IMG/VR virus record: IMGVR_UViG_3300025086_000018
Location: 1-63,514 of that record
Source: a virus
Direction: 5' to 3' (one strand)
DNA length: 63,514 bases
Shown piece after piece: positions 52,476 through 59,335 of the stretch (the first letter of the stretch is position 1; every line of letters begins with the position of its first letter). The translations under genes were made by a program, and so were the position numbers. The notes beneath the pieces were generated by a model. It was not told the origin of the DNA and searched no databases. It saw nothing but the letters and a program-made list of their open reading frames with translations.

Positions 52476-52732
52476 AATACTATAACTATATCTGTTTCTT
52501 TTATTATCTTGTAACTTTCTTTGTCTATCTCTATGTTAAAGCCAGAAGCTTTATCATAATATATCTTGTCACCTTTTTTAATTACACTAACATCCGTGCC
52601 AGGTTTTACAACCTCAGCACGTCTGTATCTTATATCTTCTCTTTGCGAATCAGCTAAAATTAAACCACCTTTTGTTTTTGTTGTAGGTTCACTGATTGGA
52701 TCTATTACTATATACTTACCTATTGCTTTCAT
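52472..52732 (-). CDS. groES: GroES-type co-chaperonin, 86 aa
   Basis: This caps the chaperonin ring. Its mobile loop is visible (EPTTKTKGGLILADSQREDI) and the ADSQRED...RRAEVVKPG part follows the GroES pattern, as do KKGDKIYYDK and SYKIIKETDIVIVL near the C-terminus. It is slightly shorter than bacterial GroES (about 97). It overlaps groEL by four bases with gene order groEL then groES, the reverse of most bacteria. Confidence 0.9.
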   Translation of the reverse strand: MKAIGKYIVIDPISEPTTKTKGGLILADSQREDIRYRRAEVVKPGTDVSVIKKGDKIYYDKASGFNIEIDKESYKIIKETDIVIVL

Positions 52733-54276
52733 GCTCTAATATTATTGATTACGCAATCGGTAGATATTATAGTTTTTGCTACTGAAGCCGCGTTTTGTAA
52801 AGCACTTTTAGTAACTAGTAAAGGATCTATAATTCCGGCTTTAACCATATCAACCGTATTTCCTGTAACCACATCTAATCCTTCACCTTCTACTTTAGAG
52901 CATTCATAATCAATTACACCTGCATTCTCAAGTATTACTTCAAAAGGTTTTTTAATAGCACAGTACAATATTTCTTCTCCAACATTTTTAGGAGTTAACT
53001 GTTGTGATGCATTTAATAATGCAATACCTCCTCCAGGTACTATACCTTCTTTTATCGCGGCTTTTGTAGCGCAAATAGCATCTTCAACTCTATCTTTCTT
53101 TTCTTTTAATTCTACTTCAGAATTAGCTCCAACTTTAACTACAGCCATTTTAGCTTTAAGCATTGCTAATCTTTTTTCATATCTAATTTTAGAGTTTGGG
53201 TTTCTAGTTTTCTTAACTTGATTTTCTAGGTTTTTAATCTTATCACTTACTACTTCGTTGTTAGATAAATCAACTTGTATTAAAGTATCTTCTTGACTAG
53301 TTATAGATTTAGAACATGTACCTAGTAGGTCAACGCTAATTATATCCATATCATCTCCAAGATCTTCATCAATTAATGTAGCTCCAGTTATATCGCAAAG
53401 ATCACTTAGTGTTTCTTTTCTATTGATACCATAAATAGGAGCATTGACAATGTTTATTTTTATATTACCTTTAACCTTGTTCATAGCTAATGCATTTCCT
53501 ACCTGTGGATCAACATCTGCTATTATTAGTAAACTCTTATTAGTTTTTATAACATACTCTAAAACACCTTGTATTTTTCTTACGTTATCTACTACTGAAT
53601 CTATTATTAATACATATGGATTATCTAATTCAGAAGTTCCTTTATCTTTATTAGTTATAAAGTGAGGACTAGTTAATGGTTGATTGTATTGTACTCCTTC
53701 TATAAGTTCTACTTCTGTTTCAGGTTTTTCATTAACCTCCATTATTACAACACCATCATTGTCTACCATTTTAAAAGCATCAGCTATTACCTTGCCAATA
53801 ACTTTATCATTGTTAGCTGATATAGTTGCTACCTGATCTATCTTCTTGCCTTTTACCTTTTTACTTTTTTTATTCAAGTAGTTTACTACATTATCCACTG
53901 CACTTGTTATACCTGACTTTATATTTCTCAAAGTATCTAGTTCACTATGTTGATTGTGTTCTTTTAATATAGCTTGTGCTAATATAGTTGCGGTGGTAGT
54001 TCCATCGCCGGCATCCTTAACTGTTCTTTGAGCAGCTTCTTTAATAAGCGTTGCTCCAATATTTTCTAATGGATCTATCAATGTAACTGAATTAGCTACT
54101 GTTACTCCATCTTTTGTTACTTGTGGTTTACCATTTTGGTCTTCAAGTATAACACATTTTCCACTGGCACCTAATGTAGAACCGACTGCATTAGTTAGTT
54201 TATCTACGCCAGCTAGTATCTGACCTTTAGCGGTTTCACCAAAGGCCAGTTGTTTTACTAACTTTACTTCTTCCAT
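52729..54276 (-). CDS. groEL: GroEL-type chaperonin, 515 aa
   Basis: A group I chaperonin, probably folding phage capsid or enzyme proteins. The ATP site has GDGTTT at residues 90-95, and VTKDGVTVANS near 53 is also typical. GIVPGGGIALLNA near 420 is another family motif. It is shorter than E. coli GroEL (548) and lacks the GGM-rich tail. The apical region is diverged, so partner choice may be specific to the phage GroES. Its leader (ACAAATCAAATTTAATTAAA) matches that of the 81-residue coiled-coil gene. Confidence 0.92.
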   Translation of the reverse strand: MEEVKLVKQLAFGETAKGQILAGVDKLTNAVGSTLGASGKCVILEDQNGKPQVTKDGVTVANSVTLIDPLENIGATLIKEAAQRTVKDAGDGTTTATILAQAILKEHNQHSELDTLRNIKSGITSAVDNVVNYLNKKSKKVKGKKIDQVATISANNDKVIGKVIADAFKMVDNDGVVIMEVNEKPETEVELIEGVQYNQPLTSPHFITNKDKGTSELDNPYVLIIDSVVDNVRKIQGVLEYVIKTNKSLLIIADVDPQVGNALAMNKVKGNIKINIVNAPIYGINRKETLSDLCDITGATLIDEDLGDDMDIISVDLLGTCSKSITSQEDTLIQVDLSNNEVVSDKIKNLENQVKKTRNPNSKIRYEKRLAMLKAKMAVVKVGANSEVELKEKKDRVEDAICATKAAIKEGIVPGGGIALLNASQQLTPKNVGEEILYCAIKKPFEVILENAGVIDYECSKVEGEGLDVVTGNTVDMVKAGIIDPLLVTKSALQNAASVAKTIISTDCVINNIRA

Positions 54277-54308
54277 TTTATTTAATTAAATTTGATTTGT
54301 GTTGAATA

Positions 54309-54602
54309 TTAATCGAAGGTTTTTATTACTTTCGGTCCTTCAAGAAACTCTAGTTTTTTAGCATAGTGTTCTATCGATGCATCTATTGCTTGTTCAGCTC
54401 CAGCTATTGTTTCTCTTCTGGTAACATCTATCCATGATTCAGGATCTTCGATGTCTTTATATTCGGTTTGTAAATATCCATTAGGTAGTTGTACTATTCT
54501 CCAGTTACTCTTCTTAGTAACATGTTTCCATAACTTAATGGTATCTTCATTTGGTTGTGGTGCACTAGTCCACGTTCCAGTGCGGGTGTATAAAAACGTC
54601 AT
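54309..54602 (-). CDS. Hypothetical protein, 97 aa
   Basis: An N-terminal beta-rich half (NWRIVQLPNGYLQTEYKD) and a C-terminal amphipathic helix (EQAIDASIEHYAKKLEFLEG) are visible. It is preceded by a promoter-like GATAGT box with CGAAC upstream. It comes directly before groEL. No family recognised. Confidence 0.6.
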   Translation of the reverse strand: MTFLYTRTGTWTSAPQPNEDTIKLWKHVTKKSNWRIVQLPNGYLQTEYKDIEDPESWIDVTRRETIAGAEQAIDASIEHYAKKLEFLEGPKVIKTFD

Positions 54603-54636
54603 TTTTTGGTTTTATGTTTAACGTTGGTTATTTATA

Positions 54637-54658
54637 CTATCACTTGATAGTTCGGTTA
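54637..54658 (-). promoter_or_regulatory. Late-strand promoter-like box before the 97-aa gene and groEL
   Basis: Read on the minus strand: CCGAAC, eight bases, GATAGTATAAAT. The spacing and GATxxT box recall the plus-strand elements. It overlaps an inverted repeat CTATCA-CT-TGATAG (54637-54650), which could be an operator. It precedes the 97-residue gene by about 35 bases. Confidence 0.4.
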
Positions 54659-54663
54659 TTTAG

Positions 54664-55635
54664 TTAAAATGTTGATGCTAGTACTCTAACCCAAGTGTTA
54701 GATGCTGTACATATGTATATGTAGTCATCGTTTCCAGCTATTATCTCTCCTCTAGTTCCAGTTGAAGTAGCAGTAGCTGGTGGAGTTATTGGTATAATAA
54801 GTTTATCGGCAACAGTAACCTGAGAACCAGCAACACCTATTGTTATGTTACCAGTAACAGCGTTAGCTGTAATTAATCCAGTTGCAGTTGGTACTCCTGA
54901 AACGTTACCTGCAAATATTTGATTAGCAGCTAAAGTCTGAGATTCTACAGTTGTCCATTCTACTTTACCACCTGACACAGCTAGCAAAGCTTGACCAGCT
55001 CCACCAGTTGATCCATTTAAATCTTTTATTGGTTGATTAAATCTAGTAGCACCATTAAATGAGAACTCATCAGTAATGGAATTTGGGAAGTAACCACTGC
55101 TACCTGAACCTCCTGTTATTCTAACTGTACCAGTTGCTGTACTACTACCTAACACTACGTTCTCTCCTGTTATTTTTGTACTAGTAGAATCTAAGTTACT
55201 CTCCAATGAGACTACATTTAATTTTCCACTTGGTGCATCTACATCAATATCAAAGTCACTTTGTAATTTAAGCTTATTAGTGGCTCCACTAGCTCTCAAT
55301 CCTAAGACTCCGGCAGAAGCTAATATGTTTAACTCACCTGTAGTTTTAGTTATAAACTGTGTACCGGCTCCAGTTAATGTAGCATTACCACCTAATGAAA
55401 AAGTTCCAGAAGCTGTTATGTTACCAGTACCATTATAGTTACCGGTTAGATTTATATCTTGTGTGGCTGTGTTTCCTTTTGTTAATACTTCTTGTAAGTC
55501 TACTTCATCATCGATGTAAGCAGCAATGGCTGAAGCAGTAACAGTCTTTGTTTGATTGTCACTGCTATCAGTCATTAAAAAAGTATCATTAGCGTCAACA
55601 CTTGCCTTTTGAGGGTAAGTATATATTATTGCCAT
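54664..55635 (-). CDS. Tail fibre-like protein, 323 aa
   Basis: The N-terminus (YTYPQKASVDANDTFLMTDS) resembles short attachment regions of phage fibres. The body is a Thr/Gly/Ala-rich beta repeat (LGGNATLTGAGTQFITKTTG), and the end (IIAGNDDYIYICTASNTWVR) is a compact tip. It resembles the 520-residue fibre-like protein in composition and tip ending. Its separation from the other fibre genes is notable. Adhesin role inferred. Confidence 0.6.
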   Translation of the reverse strand: MAIIYTYPQKASVDANDTFLMTDSSDNQTKTVTASAIAAYIDDEVDLQEVLTKGNTATQDINLTGNYNGTGNITASGTFSLGGNATLTGAGTQFITKTTGELNILASAGVLGLRASGATNKLKLQSDFDIDVDAPSGKLNVVSLESNLDSTSTKITGENVVLGSSTATGTVRITGGSGSSGYFPNSITDEFSFNGATRFNQPIKDLNGSTGGAGQALLAVSGGKVEWTTVESQTLAANQIFAGNVSGVPTATGLITANAVTGNITIGVAGSQVTVADKLIIPITPPATATSTGTRGEIIAGNDDYIYICTASNTWVRVLASTF

Positions 55636-55641
55636 TGTCTT

Positions 55642-56409
55642 TTATTTTTTCTTGCCTTTAATAAAGCTAGGCATCTTGTGCATTGATGGAGCAGCTTTAC
55701 CTCCATGTTTAGAATAAGAACTCATCTTAGGTGCATTGTAATTACCATAAGAAATCTTAGATCCTTTACCATACATACCTGGTGCAGGTGACATAGCCTT
55801 AGTTCCACCTTGATTGTTGAACTGGTCCATTGGTCCTCTGTCTGTTAATTCTCTAGACATGTGCGGTTGGCCGTAACTAGCAGTAGAAAACGCTTTTGCA
55901 GCAGCTTTCATTTTTCTTTTAGTATTGTCCTTTTTAGTTTTTGCAGCAGATCCTAGTGCTTTAGCTTTTGCTTTAGCTTTGTTTAATCCACCACCTACTT
56001 TTTTAGCAGCAGTTTTAAGAGGCTTTTTCTCTTTAACTTTCTTAGCTACCTTCTTTAAACCTTTAGCAGCACCTCTTGCAATTTCAGACTTGCCACCAGT
56101 TGCTACAGCCGCTGCAGCTCTTGCTACTTTCTTAGCTCTACCTTTTCTGATTGACTTAACATCGTTCTTTGCTTTCGAAGCATCCTTAGCAGATTTAAAA
56201 CCTTTTCTAGCATCTCTCTTTTTTGCTCTCATTTGTTTACGAGTGATCTTTCCTTCTAGCATCTCTGCCTTAGCTCGCTTCTTACCAGCTCGCTTTGCTT
56301 TTCTAGCAGCTCGCTTCTCGCCTCTAAAGGCTTTCATTTTAGCTCTGTTGCCTTTACGCTCTGCTTTCTTTGCAGACCTTTTAGCTTTGAGCTTTTTTAA
56401 TAGTCCCAT
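55642..56409 (-). CDS. Histone-like Lys/Ala-rich basic protein, 255 aa
   Basis: The N-terminal 180 residues are strongly basic Lys/Arg/Ala helices (KAKRSAKKAERKGNRAKMKA..., AAKGLKKVAKKVKEKKPLKT), like a linker-histone tail, followed by a Met/Gly/Ser-rich C-terminus (APGMYGKGSKISYGNYNAPK). It is the first gene of the late arm. It could condense phage DNA in virions or compete for host chromosome proteins; both are guesses. Confidence 0.6.
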   Translation of the reverse strand: MGLLKKLKAKRSAKKAERKGNRAKMKAFRGEKRAARKAKRAGKKRAKAEMLEGKITRKQMRAKKRDARKGFKSAKDASKAKNDVKSIRKGRAKKVARAAAAVATGGKSEIARGAAKGLKKVAKKVKEKKPLKTAAKKVGGGLNKAKAKAKALGSAAKTKKDNTKRKMKAAAKAFSTASYGQPHMSRELTDRGPMDQFNNQGGTKAMSPAPGMYGKGSKISYGNYNAPKMSSYSKHGGKAAPSMHKMPSFIKGKKK

Positions 56410-56435
56410 ATTTTCTATTTATTTGTTTAGTTATA

Positions 56436-56464
56436 ACTATATAATCCAATTTTACTTTCGTACC
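56436..56464 (-). promoter_or_regulatory. Candidate main late promoter
   Basis: On the minus strand: GGTACGAAA, nine bases, GATTATATAGT. It resembles the plus-strand elements (TACGAAC, seven bases, GATTAT) with looser spacing, and lies about 30 bases before the first late gene. The dyad ACCGC-N9-GCGGT just upstream could bind an activator or repressor. Confidence 0.45.
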
Positions 56465-56526
56465 GCTTGGGTCTCGCGGTTAATTTAGTATATTACAGGT
56501 AAAGCGAAATATTTACAAGTGCATAG

Positions 56527-56573
56527 TGTGACACAAGCCTACTACTAGGTATACCTTACAGGCTAATGTCACA
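56527..56573. repeat. Split inverted-repeat element, copy 2
   Basis: TGTGACA, two bases, AGCCT are mirrored by AGGCT, two bases, TGTCACA, around a loop that contains the perfect palindrome AGGTATACCT (56547-56556). The arms match those of the element at 802-848 while the loop does not, which suggests that the stem itself is what matters. Confidence 0.55.
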
Positions 56574-56754
56574 GTATAAATAAAATAATATTAGATACCC
56601 GGGGCTATAGCGTAGCCCACCCCAAAATTAAATTGCGTCATCAAACGAAAATGAAATATATAATTGCGGGCCCCCTTGTTTATTTACGATTTTATTATAT
56701 ATATATGATTTTTTACGATATAATATTGTGTGTTAATATTTTAATGTATACGAT

Positions 56755-56784
56755 ACAAAGTAACTACGACTTCATTATGATAAT
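56755..56784 (+). promoter_or_regulatory. Plus-strand promoter element 1
   Basis: ACAAAGTAACTACGACT is followed by exactly seven bases and GATAAT. It precedes the 31-residue membrane peptide gene by about 40 bases. It is one of seven copies with the same seven-base spacer. Confidence 0.65.
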
Positions 56785-56824
56785 ATATATGTAAATAAAT
56801 TAATAACTAAATAAAATAAATAAA

Positions 56825-56920
56825 ATGAAAACTTTAAATTACATCAAATCAAATTACATTACATTAATCACTCAAACAATATTAATATCTTACTTCATAA
56901 CATTATTAATAATTAAATAA
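56825..56920 (+). CDS. Membrane peptide, 31 aa
   Basis: MKTLNYIKSNYITLITQTIL... is a short positively charged start plus one hydrophobic helix. It is the first frame after early promoter 1 and ends just before promoter 2, so it is likely to be transcribed early. Function unknown. Confidence 0.5.
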   Translation: MKTLNYIKSNYITLITQTILISYFITLLIIK

Positions 56921-56921
56921 T

Positions 56922-56960
56922 ACAAAGTAAATACGAGCAATATATGATTATAATAATATA
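56922..56960 (+). promoter_or_regulatory. Plus-strand promoter element 2
   Basis: ACAAAGTAAATACGAGC, seven bases, GATTATAATAATATA. It has a 106-base distance to the next start, so a leader RNA is expected here. Confidence 0.7.
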
Positions 56961-57051
56961 ACAATTACTTAAATACATATACACATTGCACTACAACTCT
57001 TAACAAATAATAACTAATAAACTAATATACACCTTTAAAATTAAACTAATT

Positions 57052-57192
57052 ATGAAAAATTTAACTAAAAAACAAACTAAAGAAATTACTTCACTTTATG
57101 AAATGCTATCAAATGGCTGGCATTATACTAACTCGCCAAACTATCACAAGTTTATGAAAGCTCATAATGATTTACAAGATTATAAATCATAA
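57052..57192 (+). CDS. Small hypothetical protein, 46 aa
   Basis: MKNLTKKQTKEITSLYEMLS... is Lys/Asn/Tyr-rich with no motif. It is flanked by promoters 2 and 3, so it is a separate early unit. The NGWHYTNSPN patch recalls NPNSPSNWSW in the 64-residue neighbour, but similarity is too short to prove kinship. Confidence 0.5.
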   Translation: MKNLTKKQTKEITSLYEMLSNGWHYTNSPNYHKFMKAHNDLQDYKS

Positions 57193-57193
57193 T

Positions 57194-57232
57194 ACAAACT
57201 AAATACGAACTAAACAAGATTATAATAATATA
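57194..57232 (+). promoter_or_regulatory. Plus-strand promoter element 3
   Basis: ACAAACTAAATACGAAC, seven bases, GATTATAATAATATA: closest to the consensus of all copies. It begins two bases after the stop of the 46-residue gene. Confidence 0.75.
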
Positions 57233-57272
57233 AAACAAAACAAATAATATAAACTAATAAATAAATATAACT

Positions 57273-57503
57273 ATGAATAATTTAACTACAAAGAGATTTG
57301 TGATAAGAAAATCACTAATCGGCGAAAACAAAGTAATAACTTTTACTAACAAGAAAAATGTGACTTTCACTTATGATCACGACGAAGTGTACTCAACATT
57401 TCAAGAAAAATTTGAAACTATGAATTGCTTTCAACAATATGGCTCTTATACAAATTCAAATACTGTACCAAAGTTTTGCAGAAATTTAAGTGAAATATCT
57501 TAA
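57273..57503 (+). CDS. Early hypothetical protein, 76 aa
   Basis: A beta-rich small protein with FTYDHDEVYSTF at residues 30-41. The 87-residue early protein at 58377 has FTYDF...DEVYSTF, so the two may be paralogues. It is expressed from promoter 3 with a leader ending ACTAATAAATAAATATAACT, identical to that of the next gene. No known function. Confidence 0.6.
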   Translation: MNNLTTKRFVIRKSLIGENKVITFTNKKNVTFTYDHDEVYSTFQEKFETMNCFQQYGSYTNSNTVPKFCRNLSEIS

Positions 57504-57594
57504 TAAAACTAAACTCGTAGTTGATCACCATAATTTAGCGAGTATAAACAATACGAACACTTGGTGCAGCACGAACTAATAAATAAATATAACT

Positions 57595-57789
57595 ATGTAT
57601 AATCCTAACTCGCCAAGTAATTGGTCATGGTCTAAAGCATTCGCAGAAATGGAAAAGACAGTAAACAGAGCTGAACTTGAACAGCAAATAATAAACCATC
57701 TTCATGGCTACAAAGTAGAAGGTAAATTCCTTGAACTAAGTAAGTCACAACAAGATGATCACTATGAAATACTAAATCAAATACTATAA
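57595..57789 (+). CDS. Early hypothetical protein, 64 aa
   Basis: MYNPNSPSNWSWSKAFAEME... is acidic and helical, rich in Gln and Glu. The 20 bases before its ATG are identical to the leader of the 76-residue gene. In the 91-base gap before it there is a weak ACGAAC-like half element (57553-57558) but no good GATTAT box. Confidence 0.6.
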   Translation: MYNPNSPSNWSWSKAFAEMEKTVNRAELEQQIINHLHGYKVEGKFLELSKSQQDDHYEILNQIL

Positions 57790-57790
57790 A

Positions 57791-57875
57791 GTTTAACTGA
57801 TGATTCTTCAATAGATGAAAGTGTAAGTCGAACTCCACTTATTAAAGTAGTGATACGAGAGCGCAACTATTAAAC
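57791..57875 (+). ncRNA. Hammerhead-ribozyme-like arrangement (weak)
   Basis: GTTTAA (57791-57796) pairs with TTAAAC (57870-57875). Directly inside lie CTGATGA (57797-57803), a short TCT/AGA hairpin, GAAA (57817-57820) and, before the closing stem, CTA. This is the order of the conserved hammerhead core. The second stem lacks the usual G-C closing pair and the third is only three pairs, so this may be chance in an AT-rich leader. Confidence 0.2.
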
Positions 57876-57890
57876 AATAAAATAATAACT

Positions 57891-58052
57891 ATGAATGATA
57901 CTTATGAATTCGAAATATACTATGGTGAGATAGAAGAACCATTATATTTAACTAATGACAAAGAATATATATGTGAGTCAATGTATGACTTCATGCAAGA
58001 TGAACTAGGAATAATTATGAACGAAGTAATATATAAAGTAAACAAACTATGA
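57891..58052 (+). CDS. Acidic early protein, 53 aa
   Basis: MNDTYEFEIYYGEIEEPLYL... is acidic with Tyr/Met-rich helices and no motif. It overlaps the following membrane-peptide gene by four bases (ATGA). Its size, charge and place are typical of early phage proteins that bind host factors, but no target can be inferred. Confidence 0.55.
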   Translation: MNDTYEFEIYYGEIEEPLYLTNDKEYICESMYDFMQDELGIIMNEVIYKVNKL

Positions 58053-58141
58053 TCTTTTTAGCAGCACCAATTGCTTTCGCAGCAATAGTAACAATAACAA
58101 TATTAGTAACATCAATTAAAGAAATATTTGACAATGATTAA
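58049..58141 (+). CDS. Membrane peptide, 30 aa
   Basis: MIFLAAPIAFAAIVTITILV... is one hydrophobic helix with an acidic SIKEIFDND tail. It is coupled on both sides by short overlaps, which supports translation. Function unknown. Confidence 0.5.
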   Translation: MIFLAAPIAFAAIVTITILVTSIKEIFDND

Positions 58142-58361
58142 AGTAATAATAACAGTACTACAACTACTACAACCATATGAATTACCTGAACAAGCTTATT
58201 GGAATGAAGCAATAGATAACGTTCAAGATCAAATGACTTGGATAAAAGAAGACATAAGTAATGGTAGAATAACAGAAGAAGAAGCTCAATATTACTTAGA
58301 CAACTTAGATAGAACTGAAGATTTACTTATTCATTTATACAATGTTAATACGAACAAGTAA
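58134..58361 (+). CDS. Early acidic helical protein, 75 aa
   Basis: I start at the ATG at 58134, which overlaps the membrane peptide by eight bases; a TTG six bases earlier is less likely. The protein has a hydrophobic N-terminus (MIKVIITVLQLLQPYELPEQ) and acidic helices (EDISNGRITEEEAQYYLDNL). It could be a secreted or membrane-anchored factor. No family recognised. Confidence 0.55.
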   Translation: MIKVIITVLQLLQPYELPEQAYWNEAIDNVQDQMTWIKEDISNGRITEEEAQYYLDNLDRTEDLLIHLYNVNTNK

Positions 58362-58374
58362 AGATTATAATAAC
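58339..58374 (+). promoter_or_regulatory. Plus-strand promoter element 4
   Basis: ACAATGTTAATACGAAC, seven bases, GATTATAATAAC, with the ATG of the next gene 14 bases after the G of GATTAT. The upstream block overlaps the end of the preceding coding region. Confidence 0.65.
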
Positions 58375-58376
58375 AA

Positions 58377-58640
58377 ATGATAAATACAAAATACATATCA
58401 ACTAAATATCTCGACGCCATCATTCTCGATGACGACTATATCAAGTTAGTGATCAACCGAGTACAAAAATCTCCGTACGGTTATACTAAACGAGATCTAT
58501 TATCATCACCATTCGGTGTAAAAACAAAAGCATTCACTTACGACTTTGTAAGTAATAAGGTAGACGAGGTGTATTCTACCTTTCCAAACGACGAAATACA
58601 CGAATTAATAACCAAAGTAAAACAATATAAAAATGGTTAA
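58377..58640 (+). CDS. Early hypothetical protein, 87 aa
   Basis: Contains FTYDFVSNKVDEVYSTFPND near the C-terminus, resembling FTYDHDEVYSTFQE of the 76-residue protein. Otherwise basic and beta-rich. It starts right after promoter 4. Function unknown. Confidence 0.6.
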   Translation: MINTKYISTKYLDAIILDDDYIKLVINRVQKSPYGYTKRDLLSSPFGVKTKAFTYDFVSNKVDEVYSTFPNDEIHELITKVKQYKNG

Positions 58641-58785
58641 ACAAGCAATAATTAAGTTTTGTTACAAAGCTGTAGAAGATAAAATGCTAAAGATATATGC
58701 TTACTGCATGACTACAATCTTCTTATCAATCTGGATACCTGCAATGGTACTCGTAATCAAAGAAATAATACAAACATTCTTTTAA
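58633..58785 (+). CDS. Small membrane protein, 50 aa
   Basis: A basic N-terminal half (MVKQAIIKFCYKAVEDKMLK) is followed by a membrane span (TTIFLSIWIPAMVLVI) and a short tail. It overlaps the previous gene by eight bases. Function unknown. Confidence 0.55.
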   Translation: MVKQAIIKFCYKAVEDKMLKIYAYCMTTIFLSIWIPAMVLVIKEIIQTFF

Positions 58786-58788
58786 GCT

Positions 58789-58938
58789 ATGAATAAATTA
58801 ACAAAACAACTAGAAAACCTGTATTCTTGGACACAATTCTATCAGCAAACTGGTGATAAAGTACAAATAAGAAAGTGTCAAACTGAAATCGCTCAGTTGA
58901 AAAAAGCGTTTAATGACTTAAAAACTAAGAAAAAGTGA
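58789..58938 (+). CDS. Small helical protein, 49 aa
   Basis: MNKLTKQLENLYSWTQFYQQ... has Gln/Lys-rich helices with a basic end (LKKAFNDLKTKKK). It overlaps the next gene's GTG start by four bases. No motif recognised. Confidence 0.55.
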   Translation: MNKLTKQLENLYSWTQFYQQTGDKVQIRKCQTEIAQLKKAFNDLKTKKK

Positions 58939-59225
58939 ATAGTACTAATGCAATAGAAAAAGCACTAAAAGAAAGAGTAAGTGCAGAGTGCAGAGAAATA
59001 GTTGACGACTTTATATCTGACTTAGAAAAACTATCAAAGAAATATGGTGGAGCTAGTAGCTTTTATGACTTCAAGAAAGATAACAGCAAAGATGCTAGAG
59101 AATTTATGGTAACAGGAACTCATGGAGTGACAGAAGTGCTACATAGAATGTTATTAGATAACCATGGATCTGCTATGTTGAAGTATAAATCAAAAGAATT
59201 ACTAAATAAACTAGAATTAATATGA
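58935..59225 (+). CDS. Early hypothetical protein, 96 aa
   Basis: I use the GTG at 58935, which overlaps the previous stop; the first internal ATG (59106) would remove more than half the protein. Charged and helical with a Gly/Ser turn (KKYGGASSFYDFKKDNSKDA). Function unknown. Confidence 0.55.
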   Translation: MNSTNAIEKALKERVSAECREIVDDFISDLEKLSKKYGGASSFYDFKKDNSKDAREFMVTGTHGVTEVLHRMLLDNHGSAMLKYKSKELLNKLELI

Positions 59226-59335
59226 GTTGCCCATGGCAAGTAGCTTACCAACTACATAAAGATAGGTACACTAAAGACGAAATAGATGACATGCTATTAT
59301 GTGAAATTAACGAACTAATATACGATTATGAGTAA
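59222..59335 (+). CDS. Small acidic protein, 37 aa
   Basis: MSCPWQVAYQLHKDRYTKDE... has CPW at the start and an acidic helical end. It overlaps both neighbours by four and eight bases. Function unknown. Confidence 0.5.
   Translation: MSCPWQVAYQLHKDRYTKDEIDDMLLCEINELIYDYE

Larger units (their letters stand above)
56410..56824. other. Divergent non-coding control region, candidate origin
   Basis: This is the largest gene-free stretch (415 bases). It holds a minus-strand promoter-like element, dyad ACCGC-N9-GCGGT (56462-56480), the second inverted-repeat element, a hairpin GGGCTA-TAGCG-TAGCCC (56602-56618), a GC cluster with GGGCCC (56668-56673), then a very AT-rich tract with three TACGAT repeats and the first plus-strand promoter. 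AT-rich repeats next to a divergent start make an origin plausible, but there is no proof. Confidence 0.5.

Noticed and set aside
56683-56755. Firm origin of replication from TACGAT repeats
   Set aside because: Only three short repeats in an AT-rich tract. Suggestive as part of the control region, but not enough for a separate feature.
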